DNA from: Tianweitania sediminis
Lineage (GTDB): Bacteria > Pseudomonadota > Alphaproteobacteria > Rhizobiales > Rhizobiaceae
DNA length: 64,000 nucleotides
Direction: 5' to 3'
Assembly: GCF_017813335.1 (NCBI RefSeq)
Contig: NZ_JAGIYY010000002.1
Span: forward strand, 496,001-560,000
The notes under the pieces are model-generated. The model was given only the letters and a program-made list of their open reading frames with translations. It searched no databases and was not told the origin of the DNA. Shown here one piece after another: positions 26,300 to 34,640 of the stretch. The position numbers were made by a program, and so were the translations under genes. Every line of letters starts with the position of its first letter. Position 1 is the first letter of the stretch.

Positions 26300-26879
26300 G
26301 ACAGCCCGTCCGGCGAATGGCGGGAAGGATGTTGCTGGCCGCATCGGTCTGGTTTGCGAGGGGCGTGTCGTAAAGCGTCAGCACCAACTGGAAGGCGCCT
26401 TCGCCGCTGAGCGGCAGCCAGTTAAACGGGGCTGGATCGGCACTGACCGTCACTGTAAAGCGCTCCGCCTGGTCGACGCGAAGCACGGACAAGGAACTCA
26501 AGGCCGCCTGCCGCAGTCCCACCGGCCCGAGCGGAACCTGCTCGGCGTCGCTCGCATACAAGGTCCAGAAGCGGGCCGGCGGCGTTGTGCCTTCGATGGC
26601 GTAGTCACAGGAGCGCGACAACAGCGCCCCGGATGAATCGCTCCAGGCGCGAAACGCGATGCCTTCGGCGCGACCGAGCGCCAAAGTTCCATCTCGGGCA
26701 TAGCGCGCGCGCATGTACGGATCGGCTTCGGCCGTGCCCATCGTGGGGAAGGCAACCCACGGGCCCACTGACACCGCACCGAAGCTCGCGCTCTTGTTGA
26801 GCACGTAGTCGACGCTCCACGCGCCGCCCAAGATGGCGGTCGCGCAGGCAAGCGCGAAAAGCAGGATGGTTTTCAGCAT
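26292..26879 (-). CDS. DUF1214 domain protein
   Basis: The 195-residue product starts with an export signal or membrane helix (LKTILLFALACATAILGGAW) and continues with SFGAVSVGPWVAFPTMGTAEADPYMRAR-type sequence leading to RFWTLYASDAEQ and LVLTLYDTP, recognisable as DUF1214. It is likely periplasmic. It is the first gene of a pair with DUF1254. The upstream penicillin-binding protein gene lies on the same strand and ends 64 nt before this start, so cotranscription is possible. Function unknown. Confidence 0.8.
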   Translation of the reverse strand: MLKTILLFALACATAILGGAWSVDYVLNKSASFGAVSVGPWVAFPTMGTAEADPYMRARYARDGTLALGRAEGIAFRAWSDSSGALLSRSCDYAIEGTTPPARFWTLYASDAEQVPLGPVGLRQAALSSLSVLRVDQAERFTVTVSADPAPFNWLPLSGEGAFQLVLTLYDTPLANQTDAASNILPAIRRTGCHD

Positions 26880-26943
26880 GGATCGGTCGCGGGCGGATCA
26901 AGCCGCATAGCGTGCCGGTGGAGTGGGCAGCAAGCGGCTACAA

Positions 26944-29079
26944 TCAAAGTGCTGACAGCCGACCAGCTGCTGGCGAAGTTGTTCCCCGCAAAGCATCGCC
27001 GATCTCTTCCAGCACACGGCTGGTTGCAGGAGAAAGCACCCGCGGCGCTTCCTCCACAAAGCTTGGATCCTGACCGGCCGCGAGTTCGGCCACCGCGTCT
27101 CCAGCCGGTTTTTCGATGAACGGCTTGTCGATTGCGGGGATCGGCTTGAGCTCGACGTTGCGGTGAGCATAGGCCATCAGGCGCTGCCAGGTCATTGCGG
27201 GCAAGGACCCCCCGGTCATTTCGCGCGTCGGCGTGAAATCGTCGTTTCCAAGCCACACAGCGGCCAGGTAGTTGCCGGTGAAGCCGACATACCACGCATC
27301 GCGATAAGCCTGCGTGGTGCCGGTTTTTCCAGCCGATCGGATGCCGGGCAGGGCAGCGCGGCGGGCCGTGCCGGTTTCCGGGATCTGCACCAGAATGGAG
27401 TTCATGGACTTCACGGCCTGTTCCGACAGCACACGGGTCGGCGGCGGCGCATCACGCTCGCGCTCATAAACCACGCGACCCGAATGGTTCGCGAGCTGCG
27501 TGATGCCGTGGCGAAGCCCATTGAAGCCGCCGCTGGCAAACACCTCGTAACCCGTCGCCTGATCCATCACCGTCATGCCCGACGTGCCGAGAACCATGGT
27601 CTTGTGGGCTTCCACCTCCGATTCCACCCCCATAGCCTTGGTCATGGCCTTGATGGCGTCCACCCCGAGGTGATCCTTTGCCAGCCGCACGGGAACCGTG
27701 TTCGTCGACCGGATCAGGGCGGTGGCAAGGGTCATGCGGCCGGAGAAGCTGCGGCCATAATTCTTGGGCGACCAGCCGTTCCAGGTGATCGGTCCGTCTG
27801 AAACAACCGAGTCCGGCGTGAAGCCGTGCTCCATGGCGGTGGCATACACATAGGGCTTGAAGGAGGAGCCGGTTTGCCGCAGCGCGTTGGTGGCGCGGTT
27901 GAACTGCGATGCGCCATAATCCCGCCCGCCAACGATGGCCCGCACGGCACCATTGGTTTCAAGCATCACGATGGCGCCCTGCGTGACGCGATATTCCTTG
28001 CCGTGCTGGCGCAGCATGAATTCCAGCGCTTCTTCCGCTGCATGTTGCAGGTTCAGATCGATTGTGGTGCGCGCCACCATGGAGCGGATGCCGGACGCCG
28101 ATGCGATCTTCTTGGCTTCCTCGAAGGCCCAATCCAGGAAATAGTCGGGGCTGGGCTTGTCGCCGCGATCAATCACGCTCGCGGGATGGATGCGCGCGGA
28201 TAGAACCTGGCCTTCGGTGAGGAAGCCGGCCTGGACCATGTTGGTCAGCACCTCATTGGCGCGACCACGTGCCGCCGGTAGGTTGATGTGCGGCGCGTAT
28301 TTGGCAGGCGCCTTGAACAATCCGGCGAGCATGGACGCTTCCGCCAGCGTCAGTTCCTTGACGGACTTGCCGAAATAGAAATCGGCCGCGGCGGTGATGC
28401 CGAAGGTTCCGCCGCCCATGTAGCCGCGGTCGAGGTAGAACTGCAGGATTTCCTTTTTCGTCAGGTTCTGCTCGAGCCAAACCGCCAGGAACGCTTCCTT
28501 GATCTTGCGCTCCAACGTGCGCTCGTTGGTGAGGAAAAGGTTCTTGGCGAGCTGCTGAGTTAGGGTCGAACCACCCTGCACGACCCCGTTTGCCCGCACA
28601 TTCTCACTGAGCGCGCGCGCCAGCCCGAGAAAGTCGATGCCCCAATGCGTGAAGAACCGACGGTCCTCCGTGGCGAGAACTGCCTGGATCACATAATCCG
28701 GAATCTCGTCCACGGGGACGCTGTCGCGCTGGATGATGCCACGCTGGCCGATTTCCGTGCCGTAGCGATCGAGAAAGGTGACGGCGTAGTCTCCCTGGTT
28801 GCGCCAATCGGTCTTGGTTTCCTCGAAAGCAGGCATCGCAAGAGCGAGCATCACCACGGAACCGGCCGCACCAAAGGTGAAGGCTTCAGAGGAAAGCTCC
28901 ACCAGGCCGCGCCGCCAACCGGTTACCCGGAACCGGCGCGAGAAGATGGTGATGTTTTCCCAGATTCGCGCGAAGCGGAACCCCGCCTCATACAAGGTCG
29001 AGTCAAACCACGCGTCGGCTTCAAGAAGCCGGGCGGCGATCTGGCCGCGCCTCCCGCGGGCTTTTTTGGGCTCAACCAT
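26944..29079 (-). CDS. class A penicillin-binding protein (PBP1-type)
   Basis: The 711-residue bifunctional enzyme polymerises and cross-links peptidoglycan in the periplasm. After a basic cytoplasmic tail and one membrane helix (about residues 68-85), the glycosyltransferase domain carries the catalytic Glu138 in ATEDRRFFTHWGID and the blocks GGSTLTQQLAKN and KIKEAFLAVWLE. The transpeptidase domain has Ser405 in TGSSFKPY, the RSTNTVP SxN motif and SAGKTGTTQ. The C-terminal tail is variable. In Hyphomicrobiales several such genes exist; this one resembles the PBP1A-like or PbpC-like group without clear assignment. ATG at 29079 is the natural start. Confidence 0.93.
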   Translation of the reverse strand: MVEPKKARGRRGQIAARLLEADAWFDSTLYEAGFRFARIWENITIFSRRFRVTGWRRGLVELSSEAFTFGAAGSVVMLALAMPAFEETKTDWRNQGDYAVTFLDRYGTEIGQRGIIQRDSVPVDEIPDYVIQAVLATEDRRFFTHWGIDFLGLARALSENVRANGVVQGGSTLTQQLAKNLFLTNERTLERKIKEAFLAVWLEQNLTKKEILQFYLDRGYMGGGTFGITAAADFYFGKSVKELTLAEASMLAGLFKAPAKYAPHINLPAARGRANEVLTNMVQAGFLTEGQVLSARIHPASVIDRGDKPSPDYFLDWAFEEAKKIASASGIRSMVARTTIDLNLQHAAEEALEFMLRQHGKEYRVTQGAIVMLETNGAVRAIVGGRDYGASQFNRATNALRQTGSSFKPYVYATAMEHGFTPDSVVSDGPITWNGWSPKNYGRSFSGRMTLATALIRSTNTVPVRLAKDHLGVDAIKAMTKAMGVESEVEAHKTMVLGTSGMTVMDQATGYEVFASGGFNGLRHGITQLANHSGRVVYERERDAPPPTRVLSEQAVKSMNSILVQIPETGTARRAALPGIRSAGKTGTTQAYRDAWYVGFTGNYLAAVWLGNDDFTPTREMTGGSLPAMTWQRLMAYAHRNVELKPIPAIDKPFIEKPAGDAVAELAAGQDPSFVEEAPRVLSPATSRVLEEIGDALRGTTSPAAGRLSAL

Positions 29080-29392
29080 GGTGACGGTCCGGCAGGCTTC
29101 TTAACACAGAACATAGAACAAGCGATGCGGGCGCGTCCCTTCGCCCGGCTGAGAGGATGCCAAGCTTTTCGGCCACACAGCAAGAAGAAAGGGAAACGAG
29201 GCGCGATATAACGCGATAGTGTGAAGGCGCGGTTAGGGCGGAACGCATTCATCAAGCCAATCTCTCGAATAGGAAAATAGTCCTTGACACCGTGACGATG
29301 GTTCTGTAAGGTTCAGGCATCGTCAAAGAGTTGCGACTGCAGGCGGCGGGGCTGGACAGCAGCGCGACGAATTCAATCGGACATGATCGAAC
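29080..29392. other. 313-bp region upstream of the GTA cluster
   Basis: This stretch separates the divergent penicillin-binding protein gene from gene g1 of the gene transfer agent. It contains a promoter-like TTGACA/TAAGGT pair at 29284-29312 and a GTTC-N6-GTTC direct repeat at 29301-29314. No convincing coding frame is visible. Confidence 0.6.
29284..29312 (+). promoter_or_regulatory. candidate promoter of the GTA cluster
   Basis: A perfect -35 hexamer TTGACA (29284-29289) is followed after 17 bp by TAAGGT, a weak -10. It would start transcription about 75 nt before g1. A weak -10 fits a promoter that needs an activator such as GafA/GafY. Inferred. Confidence 0.45.
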
Positions 29393-29854
29393 ATGGAAGC
29401 AAAGGCTGCAGAAGCCTGGGCTGGTTTGCGTGCGCTTCATGAAGGCGCTGCGCCCAGCATTGCCTTGCTGGCAAAGGCGGGACGCGTGACGGCCGCGGCC
29501 GTTGCGCGCCGGGCGGAGAACGAAGGCTGGGAAGCGCCGCATGCGGATGCCGTGCGCGAGCGGCAGCGGCGGCTGCAGCAGCAGATCACGCGGCTCGACG
29601 CACAGGTCGATCGCCTGATGGCCGATGCCGAGGAAGCGGGCACGGGCCTGGACAAGAGCCGCATCGACCTGTTGTCGACGCTGCTGCGCTCAGTGGAAAA
29701 GCTCCGCGAACTCGTGCCGACGGAACGGAAAGAAGACACCGTGAAGGAGCGCGATGCCCGCGTCGCCAACATCCTCCAAAAAATCCACGAGCGGATCCAA
29801 ACGCTCGCGCAACAACTGGCCCCGGGCGGGGGACCTCAGCCGGGAAGACGCTGA
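29393..29854 (+). CDS. GTA g1, small terminase subunit-like
   Basis: The 153-residue protein has an N-terminal helix-turn-helix-like part (SIALLAKAGRVTAAAVARRAEN) and a long charged coiled-coil from about residue 55 to 115 (RQRRLQQQITRLDAQVDRLM onwards). Position as first gene of the cluster, size and design match gp1 of the Rhodobacter gene transfer agent, described as a small terminase that lacks sequence-specific DNA recognition. It would help the large terminase load random host DNA. The ATG at 29393 has no strong ribosome-binding site. Its last 101 nt overlap the frame of the large terminase gene. Confidence 0.75.
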   Translation: MEAKAAEAWAGLRALHEGAAPSIALLAKAGRVTAAAVARRAENEGWEAPHADAVRERQRRLQQQITRLDAQVDRLMADAEEAGTGLDKSRIDLLSTLLRSVEKLRELVPTERKEDTVKERDARVANILQKIHERIQTLAQQLAPGGGPQPGRR

Positions 29855-31097
29855 GCTCGTTGAGGGGGAGTGGTTTACAACCGCCCGCGCGGCCCAGTAC
29901 CCGATGGAAGACGAACAGCCGGCGACGTGGCTGGTGATTGGCGGACGTGGTTCCGGCAAAACGAGGCTTGGCGCGGAATGGGTGAACGCGCTTGTGCGCG
30001 GCTTTCCGCCGTTCACGAGACCTGGCGATCGCTACGAGCAGATCGCGCTGGTGGGCGAAACGCTGGGCGACGTCCGCGAGGTGATGATCGAGGGTCCTTC
30101 GGGTCTCGTGACCATCGCCCGCCATGACAGGCCGCGTTTCGAAGCCACGAGGCGGCGGCTGTTGTGGGACAATGGCGCGGTGGCGCAGGCGTTTTCATCC
30201 GAAGATCCCGACAGCCTTCGCGGCCCGCAATTCGCCGCTGCCTGGTGTGATGAAATAGCAAAGTGGAAGCATGCCGACGCTGTGTTCGACCAGCTTCAGT
30301 TTGGATTGCGGCTGGGAACAGAACCGCGCCAGATCCTGACAACAACGCCGAAGCCGACACCGCTGGTGAAGCGGCTTCTTGCCGACCCCGCAGTGCGGGT
30401 GACGCGAATGAAGACGGCTGACAACGCAGCCAACCTCGCGCCGGGTTTTCTGCAAGCCATCCAGCAACGCTATGGCGGCACGCATCTCGGACGCCAAGAG
30501 CTTGACGGCGAGCTCGTTGAGGATCGGCCGGACGCCCTTTGGACCCGTGCCATGCTGGACGCTTGCTGCGGCCGTGCCGAAGCCGAGGTCGGGCGCATCG
30601 TCGTGGCGGTGGATCCCCCGGCTGGCGGTCACGGAAAAGGCAACCGCTGCGGCATCGTGGCTGCCGGCCTCGACGGAAACGGGCGGGCCGTGGTGCTGGC
30701 CGACGCAACGGTGAGCGGCCAGACGCCGGACGGCTGGGCGGCTTCTGCCGTTGCGCTTTATCGCCGGCTGCAAGCGGACTGCATCGTGGCTGAAATCAAC
30801 CAGGGTGGCGCCATGGTGGAAAGCGTGCTGCGGGCGGTGGACCCGACAGTGCCGGTCAAACCCGTGCGCGCGACCCGCGGCAAGTGGCTGCGGGCCGAAC
30901 CTGTGGCGGCTCTTTATGCGCAAGGACGGGTCGGTCACGCGCAACGCTTCGCGGCGCTTGAAGACGAGATGTGTGATTTCGGTCCTGATGGGCTGTCTGG
31001 CGGGCGTTCGCCCGACCGCGTCGATGCCCTTGTGTGGGCGGTGACGGAATTGCTGCTTGGCAGGGCAGGCGAGCCGCGCATCCGGCAGATGCGCTAG
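29754..31097 (+). CDS. GTA g2, large terminase (DNA packaging ATPase/nuclease)
   Basis: The protein has Walker A GGRGSGKT (residues 63-70 from this start), Walker B WCDE (Asp166, Glu167), and a nuclease domain with VAVDPPAGG, VAEINQGG and SPDRVDALVWA, which place the acidic nuclease residues. It is the packaging motor that moves DNA into the capsid and cuts it. Length, about 447 residues, agrees with RcGTA g2. The start is uncertain: the ATG at 29754 overlaps g1 heavily and its first ~25 codons look like non-conserved sequence, while the next ATG (29904) would remove the WFTTARAAQYP segment that aligns with the N-terminus of other GTA terminases. A non-ATG start between them is not available in frame. 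Confidence 0.93.
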   Translation: MPASPTSSKKSTSGSKRSRNNWPRAGDLSREDAELVEGEWFTTARAAQYPMEDEQPATWLVIGGRGSGKTRLGAEWVNALVRGFPPFTRPGDRYEQIALVGETLGDVREVMIEGPSGLVTIARHDRPRFEATRRRLLWDNGAVAQAFSSEDPDSLRGPQFAAAWCDEIAKWKHADAVFDQLQFGLRLGTEPRQILTTTPKPTPLVKRLLADPAVRVTRMKTADNAANLAPGFLQAIQQRYGGTHLGRQELDGELVEDRPDALWTRAMLDACCGRAEAEVGRIVVAVDPPAGGHGKGNRCGIVAAGLDGNGRAVVLADATVSGQTPDGWAASAVALYRRLQADCIVAEINQGGAMVESVLRAVDPTVPVKPVRATRGKWLRAEPVAALYAQGRVGHAQRFAALEDEMCDFGPDGLSGGRSPDRVDALVWAVTELLLGRAGEPRIRQMR

Positions 31098-31127
31098 CCG
31101 CTTCGTTTCAAAAGAAGGTTGGTGACG

Positions 31128-32282
31128 ATGAAGGCATGGAACTGGCCTTGGCGACGCGTGCCCGAAGCTCCGGAGCGCAAGGAGGAATCGCGTTACGGCT
31201 TCGTATCGCTCCACACGCAAAGTGAAGCCCGCTGGACGCGGCGTGACTATCCCGCGCTCGCCCGCGAAGGCTTCATGCGCAATGCGGTGGCGCATCGCTG
31301 CGTCCGGATGGTTGCGGAAGCGGCGGCTTCGGTTCCCTGGTTGTTGTACGAAGGAGCAACAGAGCTCGAGGTGCATCCGCTTCTGGCGCTTCTTGAACGG
31401 CCTAACCGGCGCATGGCCGGTTCTGCGTTCATGGAAGCGGTTTACGGCCACCTTCTTCTGGCGGGAAACGCCTATCTTGAACTGGTGACGGCGAGCGAGG
31501 AACGTGAACTCCATGTGCTGCGGCCTGATCGTACGCGGGTGGAAACGGATGAAGCCGGCTGGCCCGTCGCGGTGGCGGTGGGCGAAGGCCGCGCCAAGCG
31601 CCTGATCCCGCTTGGGCCCGAAGGGGCGTTGCAGTTGCAACTGTTCCATCCCCTGGATGACCATTACGGCTTCGCGCCCTTGGAAGCCGCGCTGACCGCG
31701 CTGGATACGCACAACGCAGCAGGCCAATGGAACAAGGCGCTGCTCGACAACTCCGCTCGGCCGTCAGGTGCGCTTGTTTATGCGCCGAAGGAAGGCGGTA
31801 ACCTGACGGACGAGCAGTTCGATCGACTGCGGGCGGAACTCGAGGAGGGCTATTCCGGCGCCAAACGCGCTGGCCGGCCGCTGTTGCTGGAGGGTGGCCT
31901 CGATTGGAAGGCGATGGGCTATTCGCCCCGCGACATGGACTTGATCGAGGCGAAGAATGCGGCCAGCCGTGACATCGCACTGGCGTTCGGGGTGCCGCCC
32001 ATGCTGCTCGGGATCCCCGGCGACAACACCTACGCCAACTACCAGGAAGCGCATCGCGCCTTTTATCGCCTGACCGTGCTGCCGCTGGTGGCAAAAACCG
32101 CCCGCGAGCTGTCGGCCTGGCTGTCACCCACCTTCGGCGGTGGGCTTCGGTTGTGGTTCGATGCGGACGGGATCGAGGGGCTGGCAGCCGAGCGTGAAGC
32201 GCTTTGGTCGCGATTGGCCGCCGCAACCTTTCTCAGCGACGACGAAAAGCGGCAGGCGGTTGGTTATCCGCCGCTTGGCTGA
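31128..32282 (+). CDS. GTA g3, portal protein (HK97 family)
   Basis: The 384-residue protein is the dodecameric portal through which DNA enters the head. Recognisable blocks are NAVAHRCVRMVAEAAASVPW, LLAGNAYLELV, HPLDDHYGFAPLEAA, and FGVPPMLLGIPGDNTYANYQEA, the last being strongly conserved in HK97-type portals. The ATG at 31128 is chosen because AAGAAGG (31112-31118) lies nine bases before it; TTG at 31119 and GTG at 31122 are closer to the site. It follows g2 after 30 nt. Confidence 0.93.
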   Translation: MKAWNWPWRRVPEAPERKEESRYGFVSLHTQSEARWTRRDYPALAREGFMRNAVAHRCVRMVAEAAASVPWLLYEGATELEVHPLLALLERPNRRMAGSAFMEAVYGHLLLAGNAYLELVTASEERELHVLRPDRTRVETDEAGWPVAVAVGEGRAKRLIPLGPEGALQLQLFHPLDDHYGFAPLEAALTALDTHNAAGQWNKALLDNSARPSGALVYAPKEGGNLTDEQFDRLRAELEEGYSGAKRAGRPLLLEGGLDWKAMGYSPRDMDLIEAKNAASRDIALAFGVPPMLLGIPGDNTYANYQEAHRAFYRLTVLPLVAKTARELSAWLSPTFGGGLRLWFDADGIEGLAAEREALWSRLAAATFLSDDEKRQAVGYPPLG

Positions 32283-32307
32283 ACACCCCGACAGAAGGAC
32301 CGGAGCA

Positions 32308-32646
32308 ATGAATGACACTGCCTGGATCTGGCTAGCACGTGCGGCCGGAGCCGTCGCGGGATCAGCAATCTCGCTGGCCTACATTTTGCCTAGGGGTCGG
32401 CGTGAAGCCGCCGTCCGTTTCGCAGTCGGACTGGTGAGCGGCCTCGTGTTCGGCGGTGCGGTTGGCTTGAAAATTGCGGTCGAACTCGGGCTCGGGCCTG
32501 AACTCGGGCCGTTCGAACTGATGCTGATGGGCTCGGCCGCGGCAAGCCTGTGTGCCTGGTGGGCGCTGGGCTTCCTGATGCGGGTGTTCAGCCGAGGCCT
32601 TCGGCCGTCCGCGAGCTTCACGAGCAACAAGGAGGCACGGGGATGA
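32308..32646 (+). CDS. GTA g3.5-position small membrane protein, DUF6107-like
   Basis: The 112-residue protein has two or three hydrophobic segments (ARAAGAVAGSAISLAYIL; AVRFAVGLVSGLVFGGAVGL; LMLMGSAAASLCAWWALGFLM) and sits between portal and protease genes, where RcGTA has the small g3.5. In Hyphomicrobiales this position often carries a DUF6107 membrane protein, which this resembles. Its role in particle production is unknown. The ATG at 32308 has a ribosome-binding site (GGACCGGAG), and its stop overlaps the protease ATG (ATGA). Confidence 0.75.
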   Translation: MNDTAWIWLARAAGAVAGSAISLAYILPRGRREAAVRFAVGLVSGLVFGGAVGLKIAVELGLGPELGPFELMLMGSAAASLCAWWALGFLMRVFSRGLRPSASFTSNKEARG

Positions 32647-33320
32647 TCGAGCCCAGGATCGAAACCAAACGCTTGACGCTTGCGGTGGATGACCTCGACG
32701 CGGACGGCAGCTTCACGGGCTATGCCAGCCTGTTCGAGCTGCCGGACCTCGGGCGCGACGTCGTGGCGCGAGGCGCCTTTGTCCGCTCCCTGCAAACGCG
32801 TGGTGCGGCCGGGATCCGAATGCTGTTCCAGCATGATCCGGCACAGCCGATCGGCCGCTGGCTTGAACTGCGCGAAGACAGCCGCGGCCTGCTGGTGCGC
32901 GGCCAGTTGGCCCTCGACGTGGCGCGCGCCCGCGACGTTCACGCGCTGATGCGCGCCGGCGGCTTGGACGGGCTGTCCATCGGGTTTCGTGCGCTGCGGG
33001 CAAAAGCCGAGGCGGGAACGGGGCTGCGCCGTATCCTCGAAGCGGACCTTTGGGAAATCTCCGTGGTGACCTTTCCCATGCAAGGCGCTGCCCGCATCCA
33101 CCAGGTGAAGACGGCCCACCAGGGTCTTCCCACAACCAGAGATTTCGAACGCTGGCTCACGCAGGACGCTGGGCTGACGCGAAGCCAAGCGCGATGCGTG
33201 ATCGCCAAGGGCTTCAACGAACTGAAACGCGAGCGCGACGCCGCGACAGCTTTTCCGACTGATCTGGCCGGCACGATCCGCCGCGCCGCAACCCTGTTTC
33301 ATTCCAAGGACCCTGCATGA
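32643..33320 (+). CDS. GTA g4, prohead protease (HK97 family)
   Basis: The 225-residue protein begins MIEPRIETKRLTL and has the U35-type core: TGYASLFELPDLGRDVV, His64 in FQHDPAQPIG and Ser112 in GLSIGFRA as the probable catalytic residues. It trims the capsid protein and itself during head maturation. The ATG at 32643 overlaps the previous stop, and GGAGGCACGGGG precedes it. The C-terminal ~70 residues (FERWLTQDAGLTRSQARCVIAKGF) act as a scaffold-like extension in this family. Confidence 0.93.
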   Translation: MIEPRIETKRLTLAVDDLDADGSFTGYASLFELPDLGRDVVARGAFVRSLQTRGAAGIRMLFQHDPAQPIGRWLELREDSRGLLVRGQLALDVARARDVHALMRAGGLDGLSIGFRALRAKAEAGTGLRRILEADLWEISVVTFPMQGAARIHQVKTAHQGLPTTRDFERWLTQDAGLTRSQARCVIAKGFNELKRERDAATAFPTDLAGTIRRAATLFHSKDPA

Positions 33321-34558
33321 CCCAATCGACCCCCGCACCTGAAACAAAGAGCGCCCTTCCTTATGACGTGAAGGGCGCCTTCGATGACTTCATGACGAGC
33401 TTCGAGGCCTTCAAGGACGCCAACGACCAGCGGCTGGGCGAGCTTGAAACGCGCATGAGCGGCGACGTTCTGGCGACCGAGAAGGTCGACCGCATCTCCA
33501 AGGCGCTCGACGACAACAAGCGCAAGCTGGACGAACTGCTCCTGCGCAAGGCGCGACCGGCGCTGGGCGGCGGGTATACCGCACCAAGTGAACACAAGGC
33601 AGCGTTTGAAGCCTATGTCCGGTCCGGCGATGACCGGGCGATGCGGGCACTCGACACAAAGGCGATGAGCTTCGGCTCCGGCTCGGACGGCGGATACCTC
33701 GTGCCGAACGAAACCGAAACCCAGATCGCCAAGCGGCTGGGCGCCTTGTCGCCGATCCGCTCCATTGCATCCGTGCGGCAGGTCTCAACCGCACTCCTGA
33801 AGAAGCCGTTTGCCCTCACGGGTCCTGCAACCGGCTGGGTCGGCGAAACAGCGGCGCGGCCGCAAACCGGAAGCCCGACATTGGCAGAGCTCGAGTTTCC
33901 AACGGCTGAGCTCTACGCGATGCCTTCCGCAACGCAGGCGCTACTGGAAGACAGCGCGGTGGACTTGGACAGCTGGCTCACCGATGAGATCGAGATGGCC
34001 TTTGCCGAACAGGAGGGCACCGCCTTCGTGACCGGCAACGGCGTCAACAAGCCGAAAGGCTTCCTTGCTTCCGACAAGGTTGCCGATGCGAGCTGGAGCT
34101 GGGGTAGCCTCGGTTACCTAGCGACCGGGGCGGCGGGTGCCTTCGCAGCCAGCAACCCGGCGGACAAGCTGGTGGACCTGGTTTATGCGCTCAAGGCTGG
34201 CTATCGCGAGAATGGCAGCTTCGTGATGAACCGCAAAACGCAGGCCGCCGTGCGAAAGATGAAGGACGGCGACGGCAACTACCTGTGGCAACCGCCCGCC
34301 ACTGTGGGCGCCAAGGCCATGCTCATGGGCTTCCCGGTGGTGGAAGCCGAGGACATGCCTGATATCGGTACCGACGCCTTCGCGGTGGCCTTCGGAGACT
34401 TTACGCGGGGCTACCTGGTTGTGGATCGCACGGGCGTGCGGATCCTGCGCGATCCTTATTCCGCAAAGCCCTATGTTCTCTTCTACGTGACCAAGCGCGT
34501 GGGCGGCGGCGTGCAGGATTTCAGCGCCATCAAGCTGCTGAAGTTCGGCACGGCATAA
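33317..34558 (+). CDS. GTA g5, major capsid protein (HK97 fold)
   Basis: The 413-residue protein has an N-terminal helical delta domain (about residues 15-80, rich in Lys and Glu), a likely protease cleavage zone around LLLRKARPALGGGY, and an HK97-type capsid domain with GSDGGYLVP, ALLEDSAVDLDSWL, FVTGNGVNKPKGFL and GGVQDFSAIKLLKFGTA. It forms the gene transfer agent head. The ATG overlaps the g4 stop (ATGA). A strong terminator hairpin follows 25 nt after the stop, so capsid message can be made in excess over the tail genes. Confidence 0.95.
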   Translation: MTQSTPAPETKSALPYDVKGAFDDFMTSFEAFKDANDQRLGELETRMSGDVLATEKVDRISKALDDNKRKLDELLLRKARPALGGGYTAPSEHKAAFEAYVRSGDDRAMRALDTKAMSFGSGSDGGYLVPNETETQIAKRLGALSPIRSIASVRQVSTALLKKPFALTGPATGWVGETAARPQTGSPTLAELEFPTAELYAMPSATQALLEDSAVDLDSWLTDEIEMAFAEQEGTAFVTGNGVNKPKGFLASDKVADASWSWGSLGYLATGAAGAFAASNPADKLVDLVYALKAGYRENGSFVMNRKTQAAVRKMKDGDGNYLWQPPATVGAKAMLMGFPVVEAEDMPDIGTDAFAVAFGDFTRGYLVVDRTGVRILRDPYSAKPYVLFYVTKRVGGGVQDFSAIKLLKFGTA

Positions 34559-34583
34559 GCTGCGTCAACCGCCTTCCTTCACG

Positions 34584-34615
34584 AACCCCGGCCTTTGAGC
34601 CGGGGTTTTTCTTTT
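34584..34615 (+). terminator. intrinsic terminator inside the GTA cluster, after the capsid gene
   Basis: AACCCCGGC (34584-34592) pairs with GCCGGGGTT (34599-34607) around CTTTGA, followed by TTTTTCTTTT. It is in the direction of the cluster and lies between g5 and g6, so the downstream tail genes need read-through, antitermination or an own promoter. Confidence 0.88.
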
Positions 34616-34640
34616 CAGAACTGGACCTTGAGGGGAAAAC

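Noticed and set aside
29301-29314. GTTC-N6-GTTC as a LexA box at the GTA promoter
   Set aside because: LexA sites of this group need a seven-base spacer; here it is six. Kept only as a direct repeat of unknown role.
30195-31727. 510-codon frame on the - strand across terminase and portal genes
   Set aside because: It crosses two well-conserved GTA genes on the + strand and shows no recognisable domain.
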